This document shows, in pieces, positions 38,125-47,325 of a DNA stretch of 64,000 bases. A model generated the notes under the pieces. The model was not told the origin of the DNA and made no database searches. It saw only the letters and a list, made by a program, of their open reading frames with translations. A program made the translations under genes and the position numbers. The stretch's first letter is position 1; every line of letters starts with the position of its first letter. The DNA comes from Gp6-AA40 sp963741135 (lineage in GTDB: Bacteria > Acidobacteriota > Vicinamibacteria > Vicinamibacterales > UBA2999). The stretch lies in NCBI GenBank assembly GCA_963741135.1, contig CAVUHC010000006.1, positions 496,001 through 560,000 of the forward strand, read 5' to 3'.

Positions 38125-39348
38125 ATGTCTGCTCACCGCGACCGCGTACCGACACGCACCGGCGTCACACGGGCGCTGATCGTCGGCGCCGGCATCTGCG
38201 GCCCGGCCACGGCCATGGCCCTGCAGCGTGCCGGCATCGACGCCTGCGTCTACGAGAAATATCCGAGGCAACCACAGGAGGTGGGATCGTATCTCACCCT
38301 GGCGACCAACGGCCTCGACGCGTTACGCGCGATCCACGCCGAGGCGCCGGTACTGGCGGAAGCCTTCCCAACGCACGACATCGTGTTTTCCAGCAGCACT
38401 GGTAAACGCCTGGGCGCCGTGCGAATCGGTCTCGCACGGCCGGACGGTACCGTGAGCTGCACCATCAAACGCGCGCATCTCCAGCGGCTGCTCCACGACG
38501 AGGCTCGCCGACGCGGCGTGCCGGTCGTGTTTGGGAAAGCGCTCGTGGCCGCTGTGCCAACTGCCAATGGCGTGCGAGCGACGTTCGACGATGGCGAAGC
38601 CACGGAGGCCGACCTGCTGATCGGCTGCGACGGCGTTCACTCGGTCACGCGCCGACTGATCGATCCCTCAGCTCCATCGCCACGATTCGTTGGCCTGCTG
38701 AACTTCGGAGGCTATACCGAAGGCGTGGCCGCTGCCCCTGCAGGAGAATGGCAGATGATCTTCGGCAGGCGCGCGTTCTTTGCCTATACCACCGATCGAA
38801 CCGGCGGTACGGTCTGGTTCGCGAACGTGCCGCGCCACGCGTCAACTCCGGAGGAACGTGCGACCACGACTCCGGAACAGTGGAAGCGATGTCTACTGGA
38901 TCTGTTTACGGACGATGTGGGCCCAGCCGCTTCGCTCATTGAGTCTGGCCGGCTCGAACTGGCCGCCGATAACACCCACGATCTTCCGAGTGTGCCGCGA
39001 TGGTTCGCGGGTCCAATCCTCGTCATCGGTGACGCCGCGCACGCCCCGTCCCCGTCATCAGGTCAAGGCGCCTCGATGGCCTTGGAAGATGCCGTGGTTC
39101 TCGCGCAGTGCTTGCGGGACTCCCGCGACAGCCAAAGCGCGTTCGCCGCCTTCGAGCGCGTTCGCCGCCACCGCGTTGAGCGCATCGTCGCTCAAGGCGC
39201 CCGCACCAGCTCCAGCAAAGCCGCCGGCCCGCTCGGACGCGTCCTGCGGGATCTGATGATGCCGTTTGTGTTCAAACACCTGGTCACGCCCGCATCGCTG
39301 GAGTGGATGTACGGCCACCACATCACATGGGAAGCGAGGCCGGCCTAG
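38125..39348 (+). CDS. FAD-dependent monooxygenase (PHBH-fold aromatic hydroxylase family)
   Basis: 407 residues with the three flavin motifs of class A hydroxylases: IVGAGICGPATAMALQRAG (dinucleotide fold), the DG motif LIGCDGVHSVTRR, and GDAAHAPSPSSGQGASMALEDA (ribityl binding). Such enzymes hydroxylate phenolic acids or modify antibiotics with NAD(P)H and O2. ATG 38125 was chosen because the longer frame runs inside the MarR gene. It may supply a hydroxylated aromatic, but the gentisate genes are 20 kb away; the substrate is unknown. Confidence 0.86.
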   Translation: MSAHRDRVPTRTGVTRALIVGAGICGPATAMALQRAGIDACVYEKYPRQPQEVGSYLTLATNGLDALRAIHAEAPVLAEAFPTHDIVFSSSTGKRLGAVRIGLARPDGTVSCTIKRAHLQRLLHDEARRRGVPVVFGKALVAAVPTANGVRATFDDGEATEADLLIGCDGVHSVTRRLIDPSAPSPRFVGLLNFGGYTEGVAAAPAGEWQMIFGRRAFFAYTTDRTGGTVWFANVPRHASTPEERATTTPEQWKRCLLDLFTDDVGPAASLIESGRLELAADNTHDLPSVPRWFAGPILVIGDAAHAPSPSSGQGASMALEDAVVLAQCLRDSRDSQSAFAAFERVRRHRVERIVAQGARTSSSKAAGPLGRVLRDLMMPFVFKHLVTPASLEWMYGHHITWEARPA

Positions 39349-39469
39349 CTTGACTGGGGGGTTGACGGATGCTTCAGACTGAGTGCGTCGACGGGCTGTC
39401 GAATTCCCGTCGACGCTGCTCAGGCTACTGGAGTGTGATCAATGGCGGCCTACCATGGCCGGGTTCCCT

Positions 39470-40624
39470 TCAGCGCGAAGCCGCGGTAGGTCTGGCGAAT
39501 TTCGAGTCGTCGACCGCAGCGGCCCGGACGGCCTGCATCGCATAGGTGAACTCACGGTTCCGTGTCTGCGAGATCACCCAGGAGTACGGAACTTTTCTCC
39601 CGCCCACGTCCCGGTAGTCGCGGTACTCGATCTGCGTTGGATAGGGGCCGACGAAGGTGTCCATGTAGTACACCAGTCGAGCGAGCATCCCGTTTTCCTT
39701 CTCGAAATACGCTTTGACCCGGGGCAGATTCTTTGTGTGCCCCGTTATGACGTACACCTCGGCGCCGTCGATCACCTCCGGCCGCTCCATCTTCGGGTCG
39801 AGCAGCAGTTGTTTGAGCTGGGCGGGAAGGTTGAAGGTGTCTTCAAGCATCATCGCATCGAGTTCGGCCTTGCGGAGGTCACGAGGAGCGCCGTTGCCGG
39901 CCTTCGCCCACCCACCAGTCGGGCCATACGAGAGCAGGTTGTCGTTCTGCCCCGCCTTCGTGACGGTCAGCTCGAGTCCCGGCTTCGATGAAATCTCGAT
40001 CTGCTGGCCGGGGAAGGGACGTCCGATCCGAAGCTGGGTGACGGTCCCGACAGCCGTGAGACTCGGAGCTTTCTGGACGGCAGCCGCTCCGCCGAACGCA
40101 GCGAAGTACTTGTCGAGAACCTGGGTCGCACTGACAGCGGCAGCCGCTGGAGGCGAAGGCCGGCTCAGGGGATAGTCCTCGCCCAGTGCCACTGGCAGTT
40201 CCTCGCCAGTCACGTGCGGTACCCCAATCGGCTTGGGTCGTCCCATGTGGCAGGTGTAGCAGGTGACCTGCCGGGTTCCACCGAACGAGTTCTTGTTGAT
40301 CGTCGTCACCATGTCGATCATCCGCCGCGCGACTATCTTCGTGTTTTTGGTATCGAGGTCACGCTTCGCCGCGTCATCGTCGTGGCAATACGGGCAGCCG
40401 ACACCAAGAGCGGCTTCAAAGAACACCATCGTCGGGTTCAACCCCTCCGCAGGCTGGCCGTTGAAAGACTTGATGTTCTTGAAGACGGCCTCCATCTTGG
40501 CGTCACTGCCTGCTGCGGCACCCTGGGCGCTGACCGGCTTCTGACTGACGCCAACGGCCAGGGAGAAGATAATTGCAGCGACCGCCAGCATCGTGCCCGT
40601 CGACCGCTTAGGAATCAGATTCAT
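39470..40624 (-). CDS. Dihaem c-type cytochrome, photosynthetic-reaction-centre cytochrome family
   Basis: 384 residues with signal peptide (MNLIPKRSTGTMLAVAAIIFSL). Two haem-binding motifs, CPYCH (77-81) and CYTCH (122-126), lie in the cytochrome domain with KNIKSFNGQPAEGLNPTMVFFE. A C-terminal outer-membrane-lipoprotein-like beta region (ISSKPGLELTV..., TQIEYRDYRDVGGRKVPY) follows. Acidobacteriota often carry such proteins although they lack photosystems. It is probably a periplasmic electron carrier, possibly for the PQQ dehydrogenase (inference). AGGAGG precedes ATG 40624. Confidence 0.85.
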   Translation of the reverse strand: MNLIPKRSTGTMLAVAAIIFSLAVGVSQKPVSAQGAAAGSDAKMEAVFKNIKSFNGQPAEGLNPTMVFFEAALGVGCPYCHDDDAAKRDLDTKNTKIVARRMIDMVTTINKNSFGGTRQVTCYTCHMGRPKPIGVPHVTGEELPVALGEDYPLSRPSPPAAAAVSATQVLDKYFAAFGGAAAVQKAPSLTAVGTVTQLRIGRPFPGQQIEISSKPGLELTVTKAGQNDNLLSYGPTGGWAKAGNGAPRDLRKAELDAMMLEDTFNLPAQLKQLLLDPKMERPEVIDGAEVYVITGHTKNLPRVKAYFEKENGMLARLVYYMDTFVGPYPTQIEYRDYRDVGGRKVPYSWVISQTRNREFTYAMQAVRAAAVDDSKFARPTAASR

Positions 40625-40858
40625 TGTTTGCCTCCTGCTTCTTCTTCGCCAACTCACACGATGTTCAACAGGCCCTGCTTTGAGCGGGGCTCAGCTCCAT
40701 TCCACCGACGGGACGCATCCTACACCTGACACCGCCGGCGCGCTCGCGATTTTCTTTACTACCCACCAAACCATCGAGGCGGCACCAAGGCAGGGTTGGA
40801 ACACCGGCCTCGCTAGGTTAACGGTGTTACCATCCGCGTTTCGAGGGGGGAGGGCACC

Positions 40859-41671
40859 ATGAGCGGGTCGAGCCGGCATTGGTTTCGCGGGTCCGCTGCG
40901 GGCGCGGCCCTGCTGGCAGCGCTGGTATGGCAGGCTTGGCCACTGCCCGCTGCGGAGGCGCAGGCGGGGGCAACGACGGCCGCTATCCCTGATCTGGCAG
41001 GGATTTGGGACGGGCGGGTGTCCGTGCGCCCGCCCAACGGCGAGACCGTTCCGTGGGCAAAGACGGTCGCGCCCGGCAAGACGTTGCCCGACGGCACCAA
41101 GGCCGGTGCCACCTATGTGTCCAACTTTCCCGACGTCAACGAGCGGGCGCAGGCCTACATGAAAATCTTTGACGAGGGGCTGTCGCCGAAGTACGACTGC
41201 CAGCCGTCCACGCCGCCCGCGCTCGAGTACGACCCGTATTTCATGGAAATCGTCCAGTGGCCCGACCGGGTGCTGTTGCGGTACGAGAAGGACGACCAGC
41301 TGCGGACCGTCTGGCTCGACGGCCGCGAGCCGACCGTGCACGACTACGGGATTCAGGGCATTTCCATCGGCCGCTACGAGGGCAACTCGCTCATCGTGGT
41401 CACCACTCACTACCTGTTCGACGTTACCGGCTTCGACGACTATAACGGGATACCGTCGTCGCAATTGAAGAAGGTCACCGAGCGCTACTGGCGCGAGGGC
41501 AACGAGCTCAAGGCGACGGTGACCGTCGAGGATCCGCTGTTCCTGCGGAAGCCGGCGTCCTACACGACCCGGTGGCTCCCGGCGCCCAAGGGCTATAAGC
41601 TGCTGCCGTTCGAGTGCGACCCGGAGACTGCGCGCCTCTCGGTCCAGTTCATTCCTTCCAGGTACAAGTGA
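40859..41671 (+). CDS. Secreted GRWEGDTLVVDT-family protein F (divergent)
   Basis: 270 residues with signal peptide (...AALVWQAWPLPAAEAQA). Landmarks are IPDLAGIW, an insert VRPPNGETVPWAKTV, YDCQPSTPPALEYDP (Cys 114), IVQWPDRVLLRYE, TVWLDGREP, the core as GRYEGNSLIVVTTHYLFD, TVEDPLFLRKP and LPFECDPE (Cys 253). It is the most divergent member; the NPHxE steps are degenerate but the two Cys are kept. It precedes its DUF6152 gene by 8 bases, the reverse of the order elsewhere. GGGGGGAGGG precedes the ATG. Confidence 0.75.
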   Translation: MSGSSRHWFRGSAAGAALLAALVWQAWPLPAAEAQAGATTAAIPDLAGIWDGRVSVRPPNGETVPWAKTVAPGKTLPDGTKAGATYVSNFPDVNERAQAYMKIFDEGLSPKYDCQPSTPPALEYDPYFMEIVQWPDRVLLRYEKDDQLRTVWLDGREPTVHDYGIQGISIGRYEGNSLIVVTTHYLFDVTGFDDYNGIPSSQLKKVTERYWREGNELKATVTVEDPLFLRKPASYTTRWLPAPKGYKLLPFECDPETARLSVQFIPSRYK

Positions 41672-41679
41672 GGGTATCG

Positions 41680-42078
41680 ATGACTCGACGTTCGAGCCAA
41701 CTCGCGGTAGTGGTGATCGTGATGGGGTTCGCGTCAGCTCCGCGCGTCCATGCGCATCACTCGTCTTCGGCGGCCTATGACTCCAGCAAGACGGTCGAGG
41801 CGCAGGGGACCGTCACGCAGGTCCTCCTGAAGAATCCACACACGTTCATCTTTCTCGAGTCCACTGACGAGACCGGTCAGAAAGTCCAGTGGCAGATCGA
41901 GATGCAGGCGGCAGCGACATTGTTCAGTCAGGGATGGACCAAGGAGACGGTCAAGGTTGGCACGGTGATCAAGGTATCCGGGATTCCGTCTCGCGCTTCC
42001 GGGTCGCACGGGATCACCAACGCGCGGCTGGCCTTGCCCGACGGTACGCCGATTGGGCGCGCCACGGCGGAAAACTGA
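41680..42078 (+). CDS. DUF6152 family secreted protein (cassette 4)
   Basis: 132 residues. Signal peptide ending PRVHA, then HHSSSAAYDSSKTVEAQG (His 26-27) and KNPHTFIFLE (His 54). The usual TNPH has become KNPH, but the spacing from the His pair is unchanged. It follows partner F closely and converges with the receptor at 42101, whose stop is 22 bases away. Confidence 0.87.
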   Translation: MTRRSSQLAVVVIVMGFASAPRVHAHHSSSAAYDSSKTVEAQGTVTQVLLKNPHTFIFLESTDETGQKVQWQIEMQAAATLFSQGWTKETVKVGTVIKVSGIPSRASGSHGITNARLALPDGTPIGRATAEN

Positions 42079-42100
42079 AGATTGCGATTTTCCCTATCGC

Positions 42101-45040
42101 TCAGAACGTCACGCGGAAGCCAAACTGCATCGTACGGTTCTCACCCGATGTCCGCTGTAGGTACTGCGGGCTGCTCTCCTGCGTCGTGATGGTCCAGTTC
42201 GGGCGGTTGAACAGATTGAAGGCTTCGAGCATCGCGTCCACCGTCACGCGGCGAGGGAGGGAAATGCGCTGCTGAAGCCGCAGGCTGGTGCGATGGCGGG
42301 GAGGCTGCGTGAACCCGTTGCGCGGAACGATCGTCCCGTCGGGACGCAGCCGCGCCGCCTCGGACCCTCCCGCTCCAAGCAGGCGCAGGTCGCTGCCGTA
42401 TGACGTCTGCGCACGCTGTCCGATGCCGGTGTAGTGGATGCCACTGATCTGGAAACCGTGGCCCACCTGCCAAATCCCGTTGAACACCATCCGATGCCGC
42501 TGATCGCTCGAATCGAATCCCCATTCGCCGGCTAGATCCGGAGCCAGCGTGGACGTCGCGAGCACGGGCGTCGCGCCGGCCACGCCTCGCAGCGGTGCAC
42601 CAACGCCGGTCCACAGGCCACTGAGGGTGTAGGTGGCCGAGGCCTGCCAGTTGTTGCTCATGCGCCTGGTCAGGGCCGTCTGCAGTGCGTGGTACGCCGA
42701 CTTGCCCATGAAGGGGGTCATCGCGACGATGCCAAACTGGGGATACGGCAGGAGCGCACGTCCGGCGCCCGTGCTCACGTACGGAGTGTTCGCGCCTGTC
42801 GTCGGGTTGTAGTCGAGGTTCACGTTCCCCTGGATCCATTTCTCATTGCGGCCACGGCTGAACACGTAGTCCGCTTCAACCGCCGTCACCGGGCCCAGCT
42901 GCCGCTGGAATCCCACGGTGCTCTGCCACGTGTGGGGCATGTGGTACGCGCCTTCCGGCGGCATCATTTCCCCGGCACCGCGGAGAAGGCAGGGTGCGGT
43001 CCCGCTGAACGCACGAGCCTGCCAGGCGGCAAAGTTGGCCGCCTGCTCGGGCGCGGAACAGAACCGTGTCAGCGCCTGCTCGAAGGTCGGTGCCGGTCCG
43101 TTGAACGGGTTGGCCGCGAAATCGGGCCGGCCATCGTTGGCGACTTCGATCAGCGCAACGGTCTTGGTTTCCGCAGGGAACGTCGTCTGGATAATCTCCG
43201 CGTAGTACTTCCCGACCCCTCCGCGGAGGACAGTGCGGTCATTGACTTGATAGGCAAACCCGACGCGCGGTTGGATATTGTTCAATTCCTGGGCCCGGCC
43301 CTTCTCCATGAACGGGAGGAATTCCTCGTCATTGGAAAACGCGTTCCACAAGAGGTCGTATCGAATCCCAAGGTTCAGCGTCAGCTTGTTCGTCGCGTGC
43401 CAGTCGTTCTGCGCCCACGCCGAGTAATTGGGAATGCGAACCGGTGTGCGGCGGCTGAGGTGAATGCCGAGGGTGTATCGCCTCGTGATTGATGAGAGGG
43501 CCGCCAGGTTCCAGGTGTCGGCGTTGAAGGCATCGGGGAAGATGTCTTCGACGTTGGCGGGGATCGGGCCGTTACGGGCATCGATCGCGCCCATGCACTG
43601 CGTGCAGTTGTGCGTGTAGTGCTGATGGAAGAGGAACTCGCCTCCGAGTTTCAGATCGTGGCGGCCTCCCGCGTCATAGGAGAACGTGAGATTGTCCTTC
43701 ACGTTGTACAGGTTCTGAACGCGGTGACGAGGATACGCGGCGTTGCCGGTGATGTTGAACCCGGTCAGCTGAATGCGCGGCGACCCGGTCGTGACCTGTC
43801 CAAATGGTCCCCCTTGCGCCATCCAGTGATGTGACCACGTGGTGAGGTTCTCATTGCCGAACAGATAGCTCGAGTAGCCGACGGTCACTTCGTTGAGGGT
43901 GCGGTTGCTCAGCACGTTGGTCAGCTGCACCGACAGGCCGTCGTTGTTCACATAGGTCGTGGACGTCGCCGCCGGGTGCTGGTTGTTGCCGGCGCCGAAC
44001 GGCTGAAACTGGGTGTTCTTGTCGCCCTTCACCATCAGGCGCGTCGCCGGAGACACTTGATAGTCGAGGCGCAGGCCGCCATGCTTGACTGATGACGCGC
44101 CCTCGAGGGTGACATTGAAGCGTGGGAACGGAGTATTCCACGTCTCTTCCTTTGGCTCGCGTTCGTATTCGTGATACGCGAAGAAGTGCAGCTTGTCCCG
44201 GCGAATGGGCCCGCCGAAGGTCGACGCGAATTGCTGATTCTTCAACTTCTGCACTGTGCCCAGGACGGGATTGGCGGCGTTGAGCCTGCTGTCGCGAACG
44301 TTCCCGCGGAACGTTCCCGCGAACCGGTTCGTGCCCGATTTGGTCACCAGGTTGACCTGGACGCCCTGCGAACGGCCCTGGGTCGCGTCGAAGCGGTTCG
44401 AAATGAACTGAAGCTCGCCGATCATCTCCTGGCTGAACGTCGGCTGGCCGCCGCCACCCATGGTGTTCGTGACCTGCTGGCCATCGACGTTCGTCTGGTA
44501 CTCGCGCACCTCTCCGCCGTTTCTCGCGGGAAGCGGCGATTCCCCGGTCGTCGACGTCGTGCGGCTCCCTGGTGCCAACAGCAGCAGCGCCATCCAGTTC
44601 CGCCCCTCGACGGGCATCTCCTGCACTTGCTGCGGATCGATGTTGCCGCCCAGACTCGATGTCGCGACGCTCAGAAGCGGGGCTTCGCCGGTCACGGTTA
44701 CGGTTTCCTGCAGCGTCGAAGGTGCCATCTGCAGGTTCACGGTGACTGTCTGTCCGAGCAGGAGTTGAACGCCCGGCCGGCTTGCTGTGCTGAAGCCCGC
44801 GAGTTCTGCAGTGATTTGGAAACCACCGACACGGACGGGCATGCGATAGATACCGCGTTCGTCAGTCACGGCCTCGAAACGGTTCCCTGTGGCCTCGAGG
44901 AGTGCAGATACCGTCACACCTGGCAGTACCCCACCGGTGGAGTCGGTAATCGTGCCCGTCAGTACCGCTTCCTGCGCGTACCCGGTGACGGGCACTGCCA
45001 TGATCGCGGCGATGGAAAGCAGACGCCGGAGAAACGTCAT
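42101..45040 (-). CDS. TonB-dependent receptor, intact
   Basis: 979 residues. A signal peptide ending VTGYAQ is followed by the regulatory-like domain (LTGTITDSTGGVLPGVTVSALL), VTVTGEAPLLS, plug motifs MPVEGRNWMALL, NVDGQQVTNTMGG, RFDATQGRSQG and NLVTKSGTNRFAG, and a full beta-barrel to the terminal MQFGFRVTF. No frameshift, so it serves as a reference for the damaged receptors. It converges with cassette 4 and matches the receptor at 1-1075, which is also next to a cassette. Confidence 0.94.
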   Translation of the reverse strand: MTFLRRLLSIAAIMAVPVTGYAQEAVLTGTITDSTGGVLPGVTVSALLEATGNRFEAVTDERGIYRMPVRVGGFQITAELAGFSTASRPGVQLLLGQTVTVNLQMAPSTLQETVTVTGEAPLLSVATSSLGGNIDPQQVQEMPVEGRNWMALLLLAPGSRTTSTTGESPLPARNGGEVREYQTNVDGQQVTNTMGGGGQPTFSQEMIGELQFISNRFDATQGRSQGVQVNLVTKSGTNRFAGTFRGNVRDSRLNAANPVLGTVQKLKNQQFASTFGGPIRRDKLHFFAYHEYEREPKEETWNTPFPRFNVTLEGASSVKHGGLRLDYQVSPATRLMVKGDKNTQFQPFGAGNNQHPAATSTTYVNNDGLSVQLTNVLSNRTLNEVTVGYSSYLFGNENLTTWSHHWMAQGGPFGQVTTGSPRIQLTGFNITGNAAYPRHRVQNLYNVKDNLTFSYDAGGRHDLKLGGEFLFHQHYTHNCTQCMGAIDARNGPIPANVEDIFPDAFNADTWNLAALSSITRRYTLGIHLSRRTPVRIPNYSAWAQNDWHATNKLTLNLGIRYDLLWNAFSNDEEFLPFMEKGRAQELNNIQPRVGFAYQVNDRTVLRGGVGKYYAEIIQTTFPAETKTVALIEVANDGRPDFAANPFNGPAPTFEQALTRFCSAPEQAANFAAWQARAFSGTAPCLLRGAGEMMPPEGAYHMPHTWQSTVGFQRQLGPVTAVEADYVFSRGRNEKWIQGNVNLDYNPTTGANTPYVSTGAGRALLPYPQFGIVAMTPFMGKSAYHALQTALTRRMSNNWQASATYTLSGLWTGVGAPLRGVAGATPVLATSTLAPDLAGEWGFDSSDQRHRMVFNGIWQVGHGFQISGIHYTGIGQRAQTSYGSDLRLLGAGGSEAARLRPDGTIVPRNGFTQPPRHRTSLRLQQRISLPRRVTVDAMLEAFNLFNRPNWTITTQESSPQYLQRTSGENRTMQFGFRVTF

Positions 45041-45248
45041 CTCAGCCCCTGTTCGATGGGTCGCGTTAACAGGTATCCGGCTTGTAGGGAATATTCCGGG
45101 CGGAGGTTACCACGTCCGACTCAGGCCTTGCTGCGAGGTCCGGACGTCTTCGGCTGCGCGAGTGGCGCCACGTCAGTGGGAACGACGTGAACTCGAAGGC
45201 GCTTGCACAGGGTCGCACGCGCCTCGTGCAACCGGCGAGTCACTCACG

Positions 45249-45635
45249 TCAGCGACCAAAGACCAGCCGATCGCTGACCAGGAAGTTCACAATCGACGCG
45301 AGGGCGACCGCGACGACGTTGGCGGCCACCACCGGGAGGCCGGTCAGGGTCATCACCAGCGTTGTGGCACCGACGTTGGTGATGACCGACAGGGCGCCGG
45401 TCGACGCGTGGAATGACAGCCAGCGTCTTAGACGCCCCTCGCGTGGCTGGTTCGGCCAGGTGAAGTGCTCGTGCCAAACAAAGTTGTGCGACACCGCGAC
45501 CATCACGGCGACCGCCACGGCGACGCTCGTCGTCAGACCGGCACAGCGCACCAGCAGCGAGAGCGTCACAATCTGGAGCACGAAGCCGGCCACGCCGACG
45601 GCGTTGAAGCGGACCCACCGCATGCGCGGCGTCAC
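45249..45635 (-). CDS. GtrA-family membrane protein
   Basis: 128 residues with four transmembrane helices: RFNAVGVAGFVLQIVTLSLL, AVAVAVMVAVSHNFVWHEHFTW, ALSVITNVGATTLVMT and VVAVALASIVNFLVSDRLVF. The FNFxxxRxxxF-like ends are typical of GtrA/DPMS-like flippases for polyprenyl-linked sugars. Its ATG overlaps the stop of the START-like gene (ATGA), so it is the last gene of a coupled three-gene operon. Confidence 0.87.
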   Translation of the reverse strand: MTPRMRWVRFNAVGVAGFVLQIVTLSLLVRCAGLTTSVAVAVAVMVAVSHNFVWHEHFTWPNQPREGRLRRWLSFHASTGALSVITNVGATTLVMTLTGLPVVAANVVAVALASIVNFLVSDRLVFGR

Positions 45636-46489
45636 AAGACGCCGTCTTTCCTCGCCGCAGCCGCGGGCGCGTGTGTCTGGCGGATGTTCTCGAGCGTGCG
45701 GTCGATCGACTCGCGCGCGATCCTGTCGATGATTGGCTTGACGATGGCCCCCAGGCCCATCGGAATGCTGCGGCTCAACGTCAGCGACTCGAGCTCGACG
45801 ATGACCCCGCCGCCGATCTGCTCGTAACGCCAGTACGAGTTGAGTCGCCAGAGGAATCCCCTGTCTTCGCCCTGCGGTTTCTCCCGCTCGTTGGCGGTTC
45901 CGGCCGCGTCGACCTCGACGATCCTGGTGGCCACGCTCCGGCTCGATGCCCGCGTCCGGCCGTGCCGACGGTAGTCGAGGCGGTGTTCGGTGTCGTATGT
46001 GACCGTCACGATCTTCGTGCGTCTCATCCGGATCAACAGCCTTAACTCGTGTGGTTGGCGCTCGAGGACTCGAAGGGTCAGTACATCCTCCTGGTGCGGG
46101 CCACGCTCAGACGGGTGCTGAAGCTGTTCAAGGAGGGTGTCGAGCGCTACGCCAGGCAGGAAGACGCTGCCGCGCCAATGAGAAATCACGCCGTCGGGCA
46201 CCTCGATCGGGTTCCCCGTTCGATCCACCGTGGTCATTTCGCCGATCGCGATCTGTCCGTTGACGACACACATCCGCGTGCTGGCCGCGTCGGGTGAAAA
46301 ATCCGTGATGAAGAAGCCGCGTGACGACGCCAGCTCGCGCGCGATGCGGGCTTCGGTGGCAGATACGTACGCGTCCCAGGCTTTCATGGTCGACGGCTGC
46401 AATGTCGCAGCGGTCACGCTGGCCGGCAGCATGAACGCGACCGTAAGCGCGGTGGGCGTAAGAGTGGAGAGACGCGGCAGGAATCTCAC
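45632..46489 (-). CDS. Exported START/SRPBCC-like protein
   Basis: 285 residues with an N-terminal signal (...LTVAFMLPASVTAA). A SRPBCC-type pattern includes WRGSVFLPGVALDTLLEQLQ, LRVLERQPHELRLLIRMRRTKIVTVTYDTEH, WRLNSYWRYEQIGGGVIVELESLTLSRSIPMGLG and a C-terminal helix (IARESIDRTLENIRQTH). Such domains bind lipids or other hydrophobic ligands. It overlaps both neighbours by four bases and may handle the lipid made by the CDP-alcohol transferase (inference). Confidence 0.7.
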   Translation of the reverse strand: MRFLPRLSTLTPTALTVAFMLPASVTAATLQPSTMKAWDAYVSATEARIARELASSRGFFITDFSPDAASTRMCVVNGQIAIGEMTTVDRTGNPIEVPDGVISHWRGSVFLPGVALDTLLEQLQHPSERGPHQEDVLTLRVLERQPHELRLLIRMRRTKIVTVTYDTEHRLDYRRHGRTRASSRSVATRIVEVDAAGTANEREKPQGEDRGFLWRLNSYWRYEQIGGGVIVELESLTLSRSIPMGLGAIVKPIIDRIARESIDRTLENIRQTHAPAAAARKDGVL

Positions 46490-47184
46490 GCGGCTCTCCC
46501 TTCGGAGGTCTTGGGCAGGGGCTCCGCCTGGTACAGGGCCACGGTGGTGCGGGCCGTCGACATGATGAGCGACACGGTCAGGCCGATGGCGGCCACAGCA
46601 CCGCCGACGTCGAAGAGCAGGAACGGACCGAAGCCGAAAGGACTCACCGTGGGCCTGGAGAACAAGAGCAGCGTGCCAATGGCGAGGATAATGCGCAGCT
46701 CGGTAGGGCCGACGCGCAGGAACGACATGCGGAACTGCCCGTTGACCGCGGTAGCGAGGAACACTTCGGCAGACACGAGCAAGTAGGCCGCGAGCAGCGT
46801 CAGTCCGACGACCGGGTTGATGAACCCAGACAGCGACATGCCGCCGACGAGCAGGCTGAAGCCGGTGACATCGAGCACATGGTCGACATAGAAACCGTAG
46901 CGCGGGCGCTCGTGCTTGCGCACGCGCGCGACGGTTCCGTCAAGGCTGTCGCCGAACCAGTTGAGGGCCAGCGCCACGACGACGAGACCGAGGGCCGGGA
47001 GCCAGTATCGAGACGCCCAGAACGCCGCTCCTGCGCCGGCCATCGAGAAGAGCGCCAGCAGCGTCAGATGGTCAGAGTTCAGCCAGCGCGGTAGCCGCTG
47101 GGCCATCCAAATGAGTGCTCGCTTTTCGGCGGCGGCGAGAACGCCCGTGTTGATACGCGTGTGGCTGTGGGCCTGGACTGTCAT
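46486..47184 (-). CDS. CDP-alcohol phosphatidyltransferase family protein
   Basis: 232 residues with about six helices. The catalytic motif is complete: Asp 82-Gly 83, Ala 86-Arg 87, Gly 97, Asp 101 and Asp 105 (GDSLDGTVARVRK ... GFYVDHVLD). The enzyme transfers a phospho-alcohol from CDP onto an acceptor in the membrane, as in phospholipid synthesis. ATG 47184 was chosen over the longer frame because of the GGGG-rich site and the clean domain start. It heads the coupled operon with the START-like and GtrA genes. Confidence 0.88.
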   Translation of the reverse strand: MTVQAHSHTRINTGVLAAAEKRALIWMAQRLPRWLNSDHLTLLALFSMAGAGAAFWASRYWLPALGLVVVALALNWFGDSLDGTVARVRKHERPRYGFYVDHVLDVTGFSLLVGGMSLSGFINPVVGLTLLAAYLLVSAEVFLATAVNGQFRMSFLRVGPTELRIILAIGTLLLFSRPTVSPFGFGPFLLFDVGGAVAAIGLTVSLIMSTARTTVALYQAEPLPKTSEGRAA

Positions 47185-47325
47185 GTTTCCCCCTCGGGCC
47201 GCATACGGCAATCCTCTCCGGATGCCGTGCGCCCACAGGGGAATGTGCCAATGGGACTGGAAGTGGCTCACGAGGCGGTATTCGCGGAAAAGTCGTATCA
47301 TCTGTGCGTCTTTGACGGAGGGATC

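Noticed and set aside
42101..45040. SusC/SusD-type polysaccharide utilisation locus
   Set aside because: Receptors here have no SusD lipoprotein or glycoside hydrolase neighbours.
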